Shown: positions 1 through 7,201, numbered from the stretch's first letter. The stretch is 17,393 bases of DNA from Candidatus Colwellbacteria bacterium RIFCSPLOWO2_02_FULL_44_20b (GCA_001817765.1 MHIZ01000038.1:10936-28328), one strand, 5' to 3'. Numbers and translations: made by a program. Notes: generated by a model from the sequence alone, not told the origin.

Positions 1-668
1 TTATTTTTACACGTTAAATTGTACGTATACGTGCCAACGCTTAGTGGGGTTGCGCCTTCGTACGCCCAACTTGATGTTGTGTTTTTTGATCCACTCCAGG
101 CGCCTGACCCTGAGCACGAAGTCGATCCCGTGCTTGTATATGAAAGTGTTACTGACTGACCAAGCGTCATTGAGGTTTTGTCAGTATTAAACGTCACTTG
201 AGGAACTGATGTTGATGAAGAGGGTGTTGTTGTCGCAACCATCGCGCACCCAATTGTTTTTGGAGACGAATCAACTACGATACTTCCTCCGGTACCTGAA
301 AGATTGATGGCGTAGATCCATAACGAATGCGTTGATCCATTTCGCAATCCATAACTTGAATCGGCAAGCGAAAGATTAAAGCCATGATTACCGGAAATAC
401 CAAAAGCGTTATTTACGTCAGTACGATTGACGTCGGTCGTGAAACGGCCAAGCTTTGTTCCGCCGCTTACACCTCCATCGCGCCACACTTCGTAGGCGCT
501 ATTACTTGAAGGACTGTCCGGGTCATAGACCCAGCCGCGGACACTACAATTTCCACTTTCAACAGCATCAAAAACGCCCTTTGGATCAGCGGCAACCGCG
601 ATATTTCCTAACATCATAAAACCTACGACCAGCGCACCACACACTATAACTACATGATTTTTTGACAT
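1..668 (-). CDS. Secreted Ig-like surface protein (C-terminus beyond left edge)
   Basis: Open reading frame with no stop from the ATG at 668 down to the window edge: 222 codons are visible and the C-terminus is missing. Residues 1-26 form a typical Sec signal peptide (short basic start, hydrophobic core, AVA before ADPKG). Residues ~30-120 form a domain with GWVYDPD near its start and ending HSLWIYAIN, a type common in surface proteins of CPR bacteria. A second domain starts near residue 155 with an Ig/PKD-like pattern (TLGQSVTLSYTSTGSTSCSGSG, then WSGSK, then TYTYNLTC), rich in Ser/Thr. Likely exported and cell-wall or surface associated; binding partner unknown. The gene begins 50 bp after the stop of the upstream deacetylase. 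A -10-like TAATAT lies exactly 7 nt before the start, so it may be transcribed separately as a leaderless mRNA. Domain families are recognised by pattern only. Confidence 0.85.
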   Translation of the reverse strand, partial: MSKNHVVIVCGALVVGFMMLGNIAVAADPKGVFDAVESGNCSVRGWVYDPDSPSSNSAYEVWRDGGVSGGTKLGRFTTDVNRTDVNNAFGISGNHGFNLSLADSSYGLRNGSTHSLWIYAINLSGTGGSIVVDSSPKTIGCAMVATTTPSSSTSVPQVTFNTDKTSMTLGQSVTLSYTSTGSTSCSGSGAWSGSKNTTSSWAYEGATPLSVGTYTYNLTCKN

Positions 669-674
669 AGTTTT

Positions 675-703
675 ATATTAAACAAGACGCTCACGGCCTT
701 TAA
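675..703 (-). promoter_or_regulatory. Candidate leaderless promoter of the surface protein
   Basis: On the minus strand TAATAT (675-680) ends 7 nt before the A of the ATG at 668. A weak -35 (TTAAAG, 698-703) lies 17 bp upstream. The -10 is good and the -35 poor. Confidence 0.4.
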
Positions 704-718
704 ACAAATTGTATTCCC

Positions 719-1450
719 CTACGAGTAGTTAGGCAATATTGAGTCAAGGTCTTTTACGCCAAGCGGTGTCACACTCAAGTACGGCTCACCATATTCGACG
801 CCAATTTCATAGCCGTAGTTTTTATGTCGAGCACGCCAATAGCCGAGAAAATCGTTTTCGGTATTTTTTGTTGAGATATACCCTTCTGATTTTAAGAACT
901 GCGACTTATAGGCTTTTATGGCACGCATTTTTGTTTCGAATTCTTCTGAGATATCAAGAATGAATGTCGGGCGAAAATCGTACCAGAGACGATAGAAAAA
1001 CACATACGAAGGACGGTGGGGTCTATACTTTGACTTTATTTTTGTTAAGCCGGCTGTAAAAAGCGCTTTGAAAACTGCATCTCCAGTTGTTGCGTGATCG
1101 GGATGACGATCGTGCCAATATGGGATAAGAACAATATTCGGACGATAGCGGCGTACTACTTCAAATACTTTCATTCGTACTTCCTGACTGTCAAATAGTA
1201 ACGCATCGGGAAGATTTAGATTCTCTCGTACAGCGACGCCCATAATTTTTGTCGCGCGTTTTGCTTCTTTTATTCTTAATTCCTTTGTTCCGTTTGAAGA
1301 ACGTTCAGCACGACTTAGATCGATGATACCAACTTTTTTGCCAGCGCGGACGTATTTAATGAGCATCCCTGCGGCGCCAGCTTCAACATCATCGGGATGC
1401 GGGCCGAAGGCGAGTATGTCGAGTTTTTGACTTTTTGTTGTATTTTTCAT
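719..1450 (-). CDS. PIG-L family deacetylase (BshB1-like)
   Basis: 243 aa, a normal length for LmbE/PIG-L zinc deacetylases, which remove an acetyl group from N-acetylglucosamine linked to another moiety (GlcNAc-malate in bacillithiol synthesis, GlcNAc-inositol in mycothiol). The zinc-binding/catalytic HPDD motif is at residues 18-21 with Glu23 close by, and the second metal motif HDRHPDH is at about 113-119. The stretch DLSRAERSSNGT followed by NLNLPD resembles BshB1 closely. No other bacillithiol gene is visible, and the neighbours are a surface protein and GH130 glycan enzymes, so a role in a surface sugar or glycoconjugate is equally possible. Cytoplasmic; no signal peptide. The start at 1450 lacks a clear ribosome binding site and follows a hairpin plus U-run in the leader. 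Family assignment is strong, substrate unknown. Confidence 0.9.
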   Translation of the reverse strand: MKNTTKSQKLDILAFGPHPDDVEAGAAGMLIKYVRAGKKVGIIDLSRAERSSNGTKELRIKEAKRATKIMGVAVRENLNLPDALLFDSQEVRMKVFEVVRRYRPNIVLIPYWHDRHPDHATTGDAVFKALFTAGLTKIKSKYRPHRPSYVFFYRLWYDFRPTFILDISEEFETKMRAIKAYKSQFLKSEGYISTKNTENDFLGYWRARHKNYGYEIGVEYGEPYLSVTPLGVKDLDSILPNYS

Positions 1451-1460
1451 TGTTTCTAAG

Positions 1461-1485
1461 AAATAAAAATCCCGGACTTGCCGGG
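1461..1485 (-). terminator. Hairpin plus U-run in the deacetylase leader (possible attenuator)
   Basis: Read on the minus strand: CCCGG, loop CAAGT, CCGGG (1471-1485) followed by ATTTTTATTT, i.e. the form of an intrinsic terminator. It lies only ~11-35 nt upstream of the deacetylase start and no minus-strand gene ends before it, so it fits an attenuator or leader hairpin better than a gene-end terminator. The stem is only 5 bp. Confidence 0.4.
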
Positions 1486-1521
1486 TTTAGTTACTATAAC
1501 TTTAATCTCTAATTCAATTCC

Positions 1522-1553
1522 GACACGGAGTTCCGGCTGTTTTTTGCCGTGTC
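1522..1553. repeat. Inverted repeat GACACGG...CCGTGTC
   Basis: Perfect 7-bp arms (1522-1528 and 1547-1553) around an 18-nt loop that carries a smaller inverted motif (CGGAGTTCCGG). On the minus-strand transcript it would form a stem-loop upstream of the 1471-1485 hairpin. It could be a leader RNA structure or an operator. Confidence 0.45.
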
Positions 1554-1610
1554 AAATATACACAACAGATAGAACCTCCTTTTTGTTCTTTTGACTGTAA
1601 TTTTTTCACT

Positions 1611-1690
1611 TTTTGAAGTTTACCCCGGTTTTCTTACTTTTGACAAATCTTACCTATTAATTCTTGTTGGTTTTCCCCTTTTGAAGTTTA
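1611..1690. repeat. 12-bp direct repeat TTTTGAAGTTTA
   Basis: Two identical copies at 1611-1622 and 1679-1690, 68 bp apart start to start. The second copy ends 22 bp before the -10 box of the GH130 operon. It could be a regulator site; the sequence is AT-rich, so chance is possible. Confidence 0.35.
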
Positions 1691-1712
1691 GATTTTTTGT
1701 AACTTTAGGATG

Positions 1713-1718
1713 TATAAT
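1713..1718 (+). promoter_or_regulatory. -10 box of the GH130 operon
   Basis: TATAAT, a perfect sigma70 -10 hexamer, 66 bp upstream of the first GH130 start. No good -35 hexamer is found at 16-18 bp spacing. The predicted leader is ~60 nt and contains a 6-bp inverted repeat (AGAAAC 1735-1740 / GTTTCT 1756-1761). Confidence 0.5.
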
Positions 1719-1784
1719 AATAGAAGTAAGCCCGAGAAACGATTATCCCGGGGGTGTTTCTTGTAGTTAATTACTTTTATTTTT

Positions 1785-2981
1785 ATGGACAAACGTCGTT
1801 CTCCTTCTAAGAAATCTCTACACACCTCTTTAAAAACGAAGCGGCGTTCTTTGGAACCAAAAATAGGAGAAACAAAATCGAAGAAAGCTTTAAAACGATC
1901 CTCCGCACGACGCCTTTCTACAAAACTTCGGAAACGATCGATTGTTTCAAAACGTAAACCGCCGCTTCGTAAAAAGACTCCTTCTGTTCTTACGCGAGTT
2001 GAAACAAATCCAATTCTCGCGCCTATTCGCGAACATCCGTGGGAGTCGTGGCAAACATTTAACCCGGCGGCGCTTTCTGTTGATGGAAAGATTTATCTTC
2101 TTTATCGCGCGCTTGGCGAAGATGGCGTTTCTCGAATCGGTTACGCGAAGACCGATGACGACTTTACCATCCATGAACGACTACCTCATCCTGTGTACGT
2201 TCATGGCAATCAACCGAAATTTCATTTTGCCTCGTTTTTCTCGGGAGGCGGATTTGGCGGCGTTGAAGATCCGCGACTTGTTCGTATCGGCGATACTGCT
2301 TATATGACCTACCTTTCATTCGACGGCGATCCACGTATGACCCTAACCTCTATCAAGATCGAGGATTTCGTTAATAAGACATGGAGATGGAAAGCTCCTG
2401 TTCCAATCTCTCCGCCCGGGCAGCTTCATAAGAATTGGGTAATATTTCCCGCGAAGATCAATGGCAAGTACGCCATCCTTCACAGCATTTCGCCGCAGGT
2501 TCTTGTTGATTATTTCGATACGCTTAATTTCGACGGCAAGACGTACATTCGCAGTTACTACACACCGGACGATGGCGAAGACCGGTGGGATAATTGGGTA
2601 CGCGGCGTTGGACCGCCGCCACTTGATACGCCTCTTGGTTGGCTTGTCTTGTATCACGCGATGGACCGACGTGACCCGGGTAAATATAAACTCGGCGCGC
2701 TTATTCTTGATAAGAAAAATCCCCTTAAGGTTGTGTATCGTTCTCCTGAGCCGATTCTTGAACCTGATTTACATTATGAAAACAACGGCGTGAAAGGAGG
2801 CGTTGTATACGCTTGTGGCGCAGTTATCCACGACGGGCGACTTATTGTTTATTATGGAGGCGCCGATACTGTCGTGTGCGCCGCGTATGCCGACCTTGAA
2901 CCGTTTCTCGCTTTGATTCAAAAAGGAGGAACTCCGAAACTGAAACAGGTACGATTAAATTCTTCCGGAAAATTCGTGTAA
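1785..2981 (+). CDS. GH130-family glycosidase/phosphorylase with basic N-terminal tail
   Basis: 398 aa. Residues ~70-390 form a five-bladed beta-propeller of glycoside hydrolase family 130, whose known members phosphorolyse or hydrolyse beta-mannosides. Typical landmarks are ETNPIL and PWES near residues 74-88, FNPAA, LLYRA, the catalytic-region motif GVEDPR (159-164), WLVLYHA with His291, and YYGGADTVVCAA near the end. The YH(G/A) histidine belongs to the basic pocket seen in phosphorylase members, so phosphorolysis is plausible. Residues 1-69 are unusual: 27 Lys/Arg, only 3 acidic residues, many Ser/Thr, no hydrophobic segment, hence not a signal peptide. There is no Shine-Dalgarno, and no other in-frame ATG before the propeller, so a non-ATG start near residue 70 cannot be excluded. 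The next gene, also GH130, starts 3 bp after the stop, which indicates an operon. Such proteins in CPR genomes are often mislabelled as pesticidal protein Cry7Aa. Confidence 0.88.
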   Translation: MDKRRSPSKKSLHTSLKTKRRSLEPKIGETKSKKALKRSSARRLSTKLRKRSIVSKRKPPLRKKTPSVLTRVETNPILAPIREHPWESWQTFNPAALSVDGKIYLLYRALGEDGVSRIGYAKTDDDFTIHERLPHPVYVHGNQPKFHFASFFSGGGFGGVEDPRLVRIGDTAYMTYLSFDGDPRMTLTSIKIEDFVNKTWRWKAPVPISPPGQLHKNWVIFPAKINGKYAILHSISPQVLVDYFDTLNFDGKTYIRSYYTPDDGEDRWDNWVRGVGPPPLDTPLGWLVLYHAMDRRDPGKYKLGALILDKKNPLKVVYRSPEPILEPDLHYENNGVKGGVVYACGAVIHDGRLIVYYGGADTVVCAAYADLEPFLALIQKGGTPKLKQVRLNSSGKFV

Positions 2982-2984
2982 CGC

Positions 2985-4898
2985 ATGGTTATCGTCAAAC
3001 GATCCGCTGAAAATCCGATCCTTAAGCCGAATAAAGAACAATCTTGGGAATCCGAGGCGGTTTTTAACGGTTGTCCGGTGAAGCGTGGAAATAATATTCA
3101 TCTTCTTTACCGCGCGCTTTCTCCTTATCACTACCATAGCGGGGCAGACACGCAGATGCAGGTTTCTGATATCGGCATCGCTGTCAGCCGTGATGGACTC
3201 CATTTTCGTGATCGGAAACGATTTATTGTTCCTGAGTATTCGTGGGAACGCTATGGATGTGAAGATCCGCGTGTTACAAAACTTGATGATACTTACTATA
3301 TTTTTTACACCGCTCTTGGACAATATCCTTTTACTCCAGATGGAATTCGAGTTGGCGTAGCTCTCAGCCCTGATCTGAAACGCGTTACCGCGAAACATCT
3401 TGTAACACCGTTTAACGCGAAAGCAATGGCGCTTTTTCCGGAGCGCATTAACGGCAAGATGTACGCGATCCTTACGGCGCATACCGACACGCCGCCATCG
3501 AAGATAGCGCTTGCTTCATTCAATTCAGAAACGGATCTTTGGTCGAAAGCTTATTGGGAAAAGTGGCATAAAGAAATCGACTCTCACGCAATTCATCTGC
3601 AACGACGGAGCGATGATCATGTTGAAGTAGGCGCGCCGCCGATTAAGACTAAATACGGATGGCTTCTTGTGTATTCGTATATTCGTAATTACTACTCCCC
3701 ACAGCACCTTTTTACGATTGAAGCGGTGCTTCTTGATCTTAAAAATCCATCAAAGGTTATTGGCCGCACGACGGCTCCGCTTCTCACTCCGGAAGAAGAA
3801 TATGAGCGATATGGTTTGATTCCGAATATTGTTTTCCCTTCCGGCACACTCCTGCACAACGATACGCTTCATATTTATTATGGGGCGGCGGACGCAACGT
3901 GTTGCGTTGCAACCGTCAGCCTTTCTCATCTTCTTAAAGATATGATGCGGATTGAAGCGCCGCTCGTACGATTTGAGCGGGCGCTTGATAATCCGATTCT
4001 TACTCCACAGAACGACCGTCCATGGAAGGCGCGGGCGGTTTTTAATCCAGCGGCTTTTTATGAAGGTAACAAAGTTCACCTTGTGTACCGCGCGATGTCT
4101 CCTGACAATACTTCTGTTCTTGGTTACGCAACAAGTCGTGATGGTACTCATTTTGACGAACAATTTTCTGAACCGATTTATGTACCACGCGAGCCTTTTG
4201 AACAAAAACTTGCTGAAAACGGTTATTCAGGATGTGAGGATCCTAGGATTACAAAGATTGGGACAACACTTTATATGTGTTATACCGCGTATGATAGTCA
4301 GCATCCGCCACGGATTGCTCTTACTTCGATACCTCTTAAGAAATTCTTGAAGCGTGAATGGGACTGGGCGAAACCTATTCCTCTTTCTCCGCCTGATTTC
4401 GATAATAAAGACGCGTGTATTTTCCCCGAAAAAGTAAAAGGGAAATATATTATTTTTCATCGTATGGGCGTTGATGTTGATATCGCAGTTGTGCCGTCAC
4501 TTAAATTCGACGGCACGACGTGGCTTGAAGAACAGCGCTGGCTTTACCCTCGGAAGGGTATGTGGGATAGTAGAAAAGTGGGTATCGCGGCGCCGCCTGT
4601 TAAAACAAAAAAGGGCTGGATTCTTATTTATCACGGTGTTTCTGACGATGATGGTATGTATCGGGTGGGAGCACTTCTTCTTGATCTTAAAGATCCGACG
4701 AAGATCATCGGGCGTACTGATCATCCCCTTCTTGAGCCTGATATGCCCTACGAACAGAGTGGTGAAGTTGCGAACGTCGTGTTTCCGTGCGGAAACGTGA
4801 TTATCAAAGACCGTTTATTTATTTATTACGGCGGTGGCGATAAAGTGGTTGGGGTCGCAAGTATTAAGGTTAGTAAGTTGCTTGAGGTTTTGCAGTAG
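2985..4898 (+). CDS. Tandem two-module GH130 protein
   Basis: 637 aa, about twice the usual GH130 length, made of two complete propeller modules. Module 1 (residues ~1-325) has ENPILKP, LLYRA, GCEDPR (91-96), APPIKTKYGW, VIGRT and YYGAAD. Module 2 (~328-637) repeats the order: DNPILTP, LVYRA, GCEDPR (416-421), APPVKTKKGW, IIGRT and YYGGGD. Module 2 keeps the pocket histidine in IYHG (His550); module 1 has VYSY with Ser231 at the same place. One module may therefore differ in chemistry (hydrolase or binding module versus phosphorylase). No signal peptide, so probably cytoplasmic breakdown or turnover of manno-oligosaccharides, though the substrate is inferred from the family only. The start follows the upstream gene by 3 bp with no Shine-Dalgarno, suggesting translational coupling. 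A strong terminator lies 15 bp after the stop. Confidence 0.9.
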   Translation: MVIVKRSAENPILKPNKEQSWESEAVFNGCPVKRGNNIHLLYRALSPYHYHSGADTQMQVSDIGIAVSRDGLHFRDRKRFIVPEYSWERYGCEDPRVTKLDDTYYIFYTALGQYPFTPDGIRVGVALSPDLKRVTAKHLVTPFNAKAMALFPERINGKMYAILTAHTDTPPSKIALASFNSETDLWSKAYWEKWHKEIDSHAIHLQRRSDDHVEVGAPPIKTKYGWLLVYSYIRNYYSPQHLFTIEAVLLDLKNPSKVIGRTTAPLLTPEEEYERYGLIPNIVFPSGTLLHNDTLHIYYGAADATCCVATVSLSHLLKDMMRIEAPLVRFERALDNPILTPQNDRPWKARAVFNPAAFYEGNKVHLVYRAMSPDNTSVLGYATSRDGTHFDEQFSEPIYVPREPFEQKLAENGYSGCEDPRITKIGTTLYMCYTAYDSQHPPRIALTSIPLKKFLKREWDWAKPIPLSPPDFDNKDACIFPEKVKGKYIIFHRMGVDVDIAVVPSLKFDGTTWLEEQRWLYPRKGMWDSRKVGIAAPPVKTKKGWILIYHGVSDDDGMYRVGALLLDLKDPTKIIGRTDHPLLEPDMPYEQSGEVANVVFPCGNVIIKDRLFIYYGGGDKVVGVASIKVSKLLEVLQ

Positions 4899-4913
4899 GG
4901 GTCTTTGAGATTA

Positions 4914-4937
4914 AAAAACAGCCACATGGCTGTTTTT
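4914..4937. terminator. Bidirectional intrinsic terminator
   Basis: AAAAACAGCC, loop ACAT, GGCTGTTTTT: a 10-bp stem whose ends give a T-run on both strands. It serves the GH130 operon (plus) and the infB-rbfA-tRNA unit (minus). Confidence 0.88.
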
Positions 4938-4943
4938 GTTTTG

Positions 4944-5026
4944 TGCCCGAGGTGGGAGTCGAACCCACATGAGCTTGCGCTCACAACATTTTAAGTGTTG
5001 CGCGTATACCATTCCGCCACCCGGGC
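4944..5026 (-). tRNA. tRNA-Leu (UAA)
   Basis: 83 nt class II tRNA. Acceptor GCCCGGG / CTCGGGC with one G-T pair, A73, anticodon stem CAACA/TGTTG with loop CTTAAAA giving anticodon TAA, long variable arm (GAGC-GCAA-GCTC), normal T-loop TTCGACT. CCA is not encoded. It is 2 bp downstream of the CCA of tRNA-Cys and is probably transcribed with it and rbfA. Confidence 0.95.
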
Positions 5027-5028
5027 AT

Positions 5029-5104
5029 TGGAGGCCACGGTGGGATTCGCACCCACGCATAGCGGTTTTGCAGACCGCCGCGTTAACTTCTTCGCCACGT
5101 GGCC
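5029..5104 (-). tRNA. tRNA-Cys (GCA), unusual elbow
   Basis: 73 nt plus an encoded CCA. Acceptor GGCCACG / CGTGGCC, U73 as expected for Cys, anticodon stem GCGGT/ACCGC with loop CTGCAAA giving GCA. The D-loop (AAGAAGTTAA between a 3-bp GCG/CGC stem) has no GG pair, and the T-loop reads TGCGAAT, with G where U55 is normally invariant. Both sides of the usual D-loop/T-loop contact are therefore changed together. The folds are otherwise good, so it is probably functional. It lies 13 bp after the rbfA stop. Confidence 0.9.
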
Positions 5105-5117
5105 TTACTTATGGAGT

Positions 5118-5444
5118 TTATTGGCTCTCGAGCAACTTTTCAATGTTCGCGGCTTTCGCGGCGCCTGTATCAAGGCCGAAATGAATCTGCGGCATCGGTT
5201 TAATATTCAATTTTCTCAACAATAAAAATTGAAGCTGACTTCTCATTCTTTCTAATATCCTCATCACGCTCTTTTCTTTTTCCTGCGGCACGACGCCGAT
5301 TTTTATTTCAGCAGTTTCAAGCTTTCTTGAAACTTCAACGCCTGTTATTGTCACCAGCGCGCCCCTAAAGTCGAGCTCTCTTATGATGAGCTTACTTAAT
5401 TCTTCCTGGATTAAACTGTCGAGCCGCTCACGACGGTGTTCCAT
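5118..5444 (-). CDS. rbfA: Ribosome-binding factor A
   Basis: 108 aa, close to the usual RbfA length. RbfA binds the 30S subunit and helps late 16S rRNA 5'-end maturation, also under cold stress. It has the single KH-like domain: N-terminal helix with EELSKLI, strand pattern VTITGVEVS, a helix with MRSQLQFLLLRKLNIKPMP, then IHFGLDTG near residue 90. It starts 10 bp after the infB stop with no clear Shine-Dalgarno, and infB-rbfA is a classic conserved pair. Two tRNA genes follow on the same strand before a shared terminator. Confidence 0.94.
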   Translation of the reverse strand: MEHRRERLDSLIQEELSKLIIRELDFRGALVTITGVEVSRKLETAEIKIGVVPQEKEKSVMRILERMRSQLQFLLLRKLNIKPMPQIHFGLDTGAAKAANIEKLLESQ

Positions 5445-5454
5445 TTCTTTAATC

Positions 5455-6891
5455 TTAATACATTACAAGGTGATCGCCGGGCTTCACTTCTGTTGTTGCT
5501 TCACAGAGCATTCCGCATTCATTTCCCTCACATACTTCGCGCACGTCTTTTTTCTCTTCCTGAAGGTTCAAAATTTTTCCCGTACCGATTACTTCTTCGC
5601 CGCGTTTAATTTCAACTGGGATGTTTGCTTTTAACACACCTTTTACAACTTTACCGCCGACAACTTGGCATTTTTCTTTTGTGCCGAATGTTTTTAGAAC
5701 CTCGAGTTCCGCGACAACATGCTTTCCATATTCCTTTTCGAAATATTCTTCGAGAAGTTTTATGAGTTCATAGATGATTTCTGATGAGAAGATTCGAACT
5801 CCTTGAGCGCGCGCCAGACTTTCCGCGGCTTTGTTTACTTTTGTTCGAAATACAATGATTGGAGCTTTTAAAGAAATAACTGCCTTTACGTCTCCATCTG
5901 TTACTTCACCGACTGAAGCGTGTATGATTTTTACTTTTTTATTTTCGATTTCGAGCGCCTCGATGATCTGAGTTAGGGCCTCAAGCGAGCCGGCAACATC
6001 AGCCTTTAATACCACTGGGAGCATATCGGGCGTCATTTCACTCATTATTTTTCCTGCCGCGTCTTTTTCTTCAGCAATCTCAAGGTCACCCGTTACGAAT
6101 TTTTCACCGGCCTTCGCTAAATCAGGTAGGCCGATGATTAATGCCGGAGCGCAGGGTTTTAATTCTTTTACCTTTTCTCCAAGAAAATTCTCGAGGATTT
6201 TTACTTTCCCTTTTATACTTGGGGTTTTTATTTCATCACCTTCCCTGAGTGTTCCGTTTTTTATGATGAGTGTTGCGGTGGCGCCACGGCGATTGTCCCG
6301 TTCCGCTTCGATTACATATCCTGTTGCGGGCGTTTCTGGGTCGTACGTATATCCTTCGACTTCAGCGTGAAGAAGAATTAAATCAAGGAGTTCATTGATA
6401 CCTTGTCCACTTTTGCTATTTACCGCTTGCCAACTCACATCACCGCCGTATCCTTCAAGGATAATTCCTTCCGTCATCAATTGAGATTTCGCTTTTTCGA
6501 TATCGGCGTTATTTTTATCAACCTTCGTGATCGCGACAACAAAAGGAGTCTCGGACTCCTTTAAAATTTTAATCGCTTCTTTTGTTTGATCTTTTACTCC
6601 GTCGTCAGCGGCAATAACAAGAACTGCGATATCGGCAACTGTCGCGCCGCGAGCACGCATTTTTGAAAATGCTTCGTGACCAGGAGTATCAATGAAGGTG
6701 ATTTTTTTGTCATTATGAAGCACCTCATACGCGCCGATTGATTGCGTGATGCCGCCAGCTTCGCGTTCGGCTATTGAAGTTTTCCTAATGTAGTCGAGGA
6801 GCGTAGTTTTACCGTGGTCAACGTGTCCCATAACGACGACGATCGGAGGGCGCACTTCTAAGTTACCAGCTTTTTCTTTGCTTTGTGTCAT
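5455..6891 (-). CDS. infB: Translation initiation factor IF-2 (short form)
   Basis: 478 aa; roughly the G domain, domain II, domain III and C2 only, without the long N-terminal region of E. coli IF-2 (~890 aa), as is usual in CPR. IF-2 is the GTPase that places initiator fMet-tRNA on the 30S subunit and drives subunit joining. GTPase motifs: G1 GHVDHGKT (22-29), G2 around GGITQSIGAYEV, G3 DTPGH (68-72), G4 TKVD (122-125; most IF-2 proteins have NKxD, but T is tolerated in this motif). The C-terminal part holds EVKPGDHLVMY. The ATG at 6891 begins six residues before NLEVRPP and leads directly into the G domain; there is no Shine-Dalgarno. The leader instead contains CCTCCTTT. Likely promoter at 6983-6988. 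Confidence 0.96.
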   Translation of the reverse strand: MTQSKEKAGNLEVRPPIVVVMGHVDHGKTTLLDYIRKTSIAEREAGGITQSIGAYEVLHNDKKITFIDTPGHEAFSKMRARGATVADIAVLVIAADDGVKDQTKEAIKILKESETPFVVAITKVDKNNADIEKAKSQLMTEGIILEGYGGDVSWQAVNSKSGQGINELLDLILLHAEVEGYTYDPETPATGYVIEAERDNRRGATATLIIKNGTLREGDEIKTPSIKGKVKILENFLGEKVKELKPCAPALIIGLPDLAKAGEKFVTGDLEIAEEKDAAGKIMSEMTPDMLPVVLKADVAGSLEALTQIIEALEIENKKVKIIHASVGEVTDGDVKAVISLKAPIIVFRTKVNKAAESLARAQGVRIFSSEIIYELIKLLEEYFEKEYGKHVVAELEVLKTFGTKEKCQVVGGKVVKGVLKANIPVEIKRGEEVIGTGKILNLQEEKKDVREVCEGNECGMLCEATTEVKPGDHLVMY

Positions 6892-6982
6892 CGTAGGAAA
6901 GGAGGGTTATATACTCTCTCGAACCGAAGAAAGTGTGCTTGAACATTAGCAGAAACAATGGACAAAGGCAAGATTCATCGGT

Positions 6983-6988
6983 ATTATA
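6983..6988 (-). promoter_or_regulatory. -10 box upstream of infB
   Basis: TATAAT on the minus strand, giving an ~85-nt leader before infB. The -35 at 17-bp spacing (TAAAAC) is weak. A second TATATA lies closer to the gene, near 6908-6914, and could be an alternative. Confidence 0.5.
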
Positions 6989-7012
6989 CTTCTAGATTAG
7001 AGATCGTTTTAC

Positions 7013-7048
7013 CGCCTTCGTCCTTTGGTGAAATTCAGGACTACGGCG
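7013..7048. repeat. Imperfect inverted repeat between infB and tRNA-Ser
   Basis: CGCC-TTC-GTCCT (7013-7024) pairs with AGGAC-TAC-GGCG (7037-7048), leaving a 3x3 internal loop and a 12-nt terminal loop. It lies between divergent transcripts and is not followed by a T-run, so it is not a terminator. It might be an operator or a structured 5' part of the tRNA-Ser transcript. Confidence 0.35.
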
Positions 7049-7055
7049 AGATAAA

Positions 7056-7142
7056 GGAGAGGTGCTAGAGTGGCCGAATAGGACACGGTGCTAACGTGTT
7101 AAGGGGGAAACCCCTTCGTGGGTTCGAATCCCACCCTCTCCG
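7056..7142 (+). tRNA. tRNA-Ser (GCU)
   Basis: 87 nt class II tRNA. Acceptor GGAGAGG/CCTCTCC, discriminator G73 (Ser identity), anticodon stem ACACG/CGTGT with loop GTGCTAA giving GCT, a long variable arm (AAGGGG-GAAA-CCCCTT) and T-loop TTCGAAT. CCA is not encoded. Confidence 0.95.
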
Positions 7143-7201
7143 CTTGGAGGTTTGGTGAAGGATAGAAAAGTATTAAAGGTCGGATTATACGCTTAACTTT
7201 C

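Larger units (their letters stand above)
1451..1784. other. Divergent intergenic region without a gene
   Basis: 334 bp between the divergently transcribed deacetylase and GH130 genes. It is AT- and pyrimidine-rich. It holds the 1471-1485 hairpin, the 1522-1553 inverted repeat, a 12-bp direct repeat (1611-1622 and 1679-1690) and a consensus -10 at 1713-1718. The only small plus-strand ORF of note (ATG 1710, 18 codons) starts inside the -10 box and is not credible. Confidence 0.7.

Noticed and set aside
1710..1766. 18-codon leader peptide before the GH130 operon
   Set aside because: Its ATG overlaps the -10 hexamer, so it would lie upstream of the transcription start.
2955..4800. Long ORFs on the other strand and frames within the GH130 genes
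   Set aside because: They are antisense or frame shadows with arginine/cysteine-rich, domain-free translations.
1785..4898. Pesticidal (Cry-type) toxin genes
   Set aside because: CPR genomes often carry this label for such genes, but the EDPR motif, LLYRA, WLxxYH and YYGGAD pattern are those of GH130 propellers; no toxin feature is seen.
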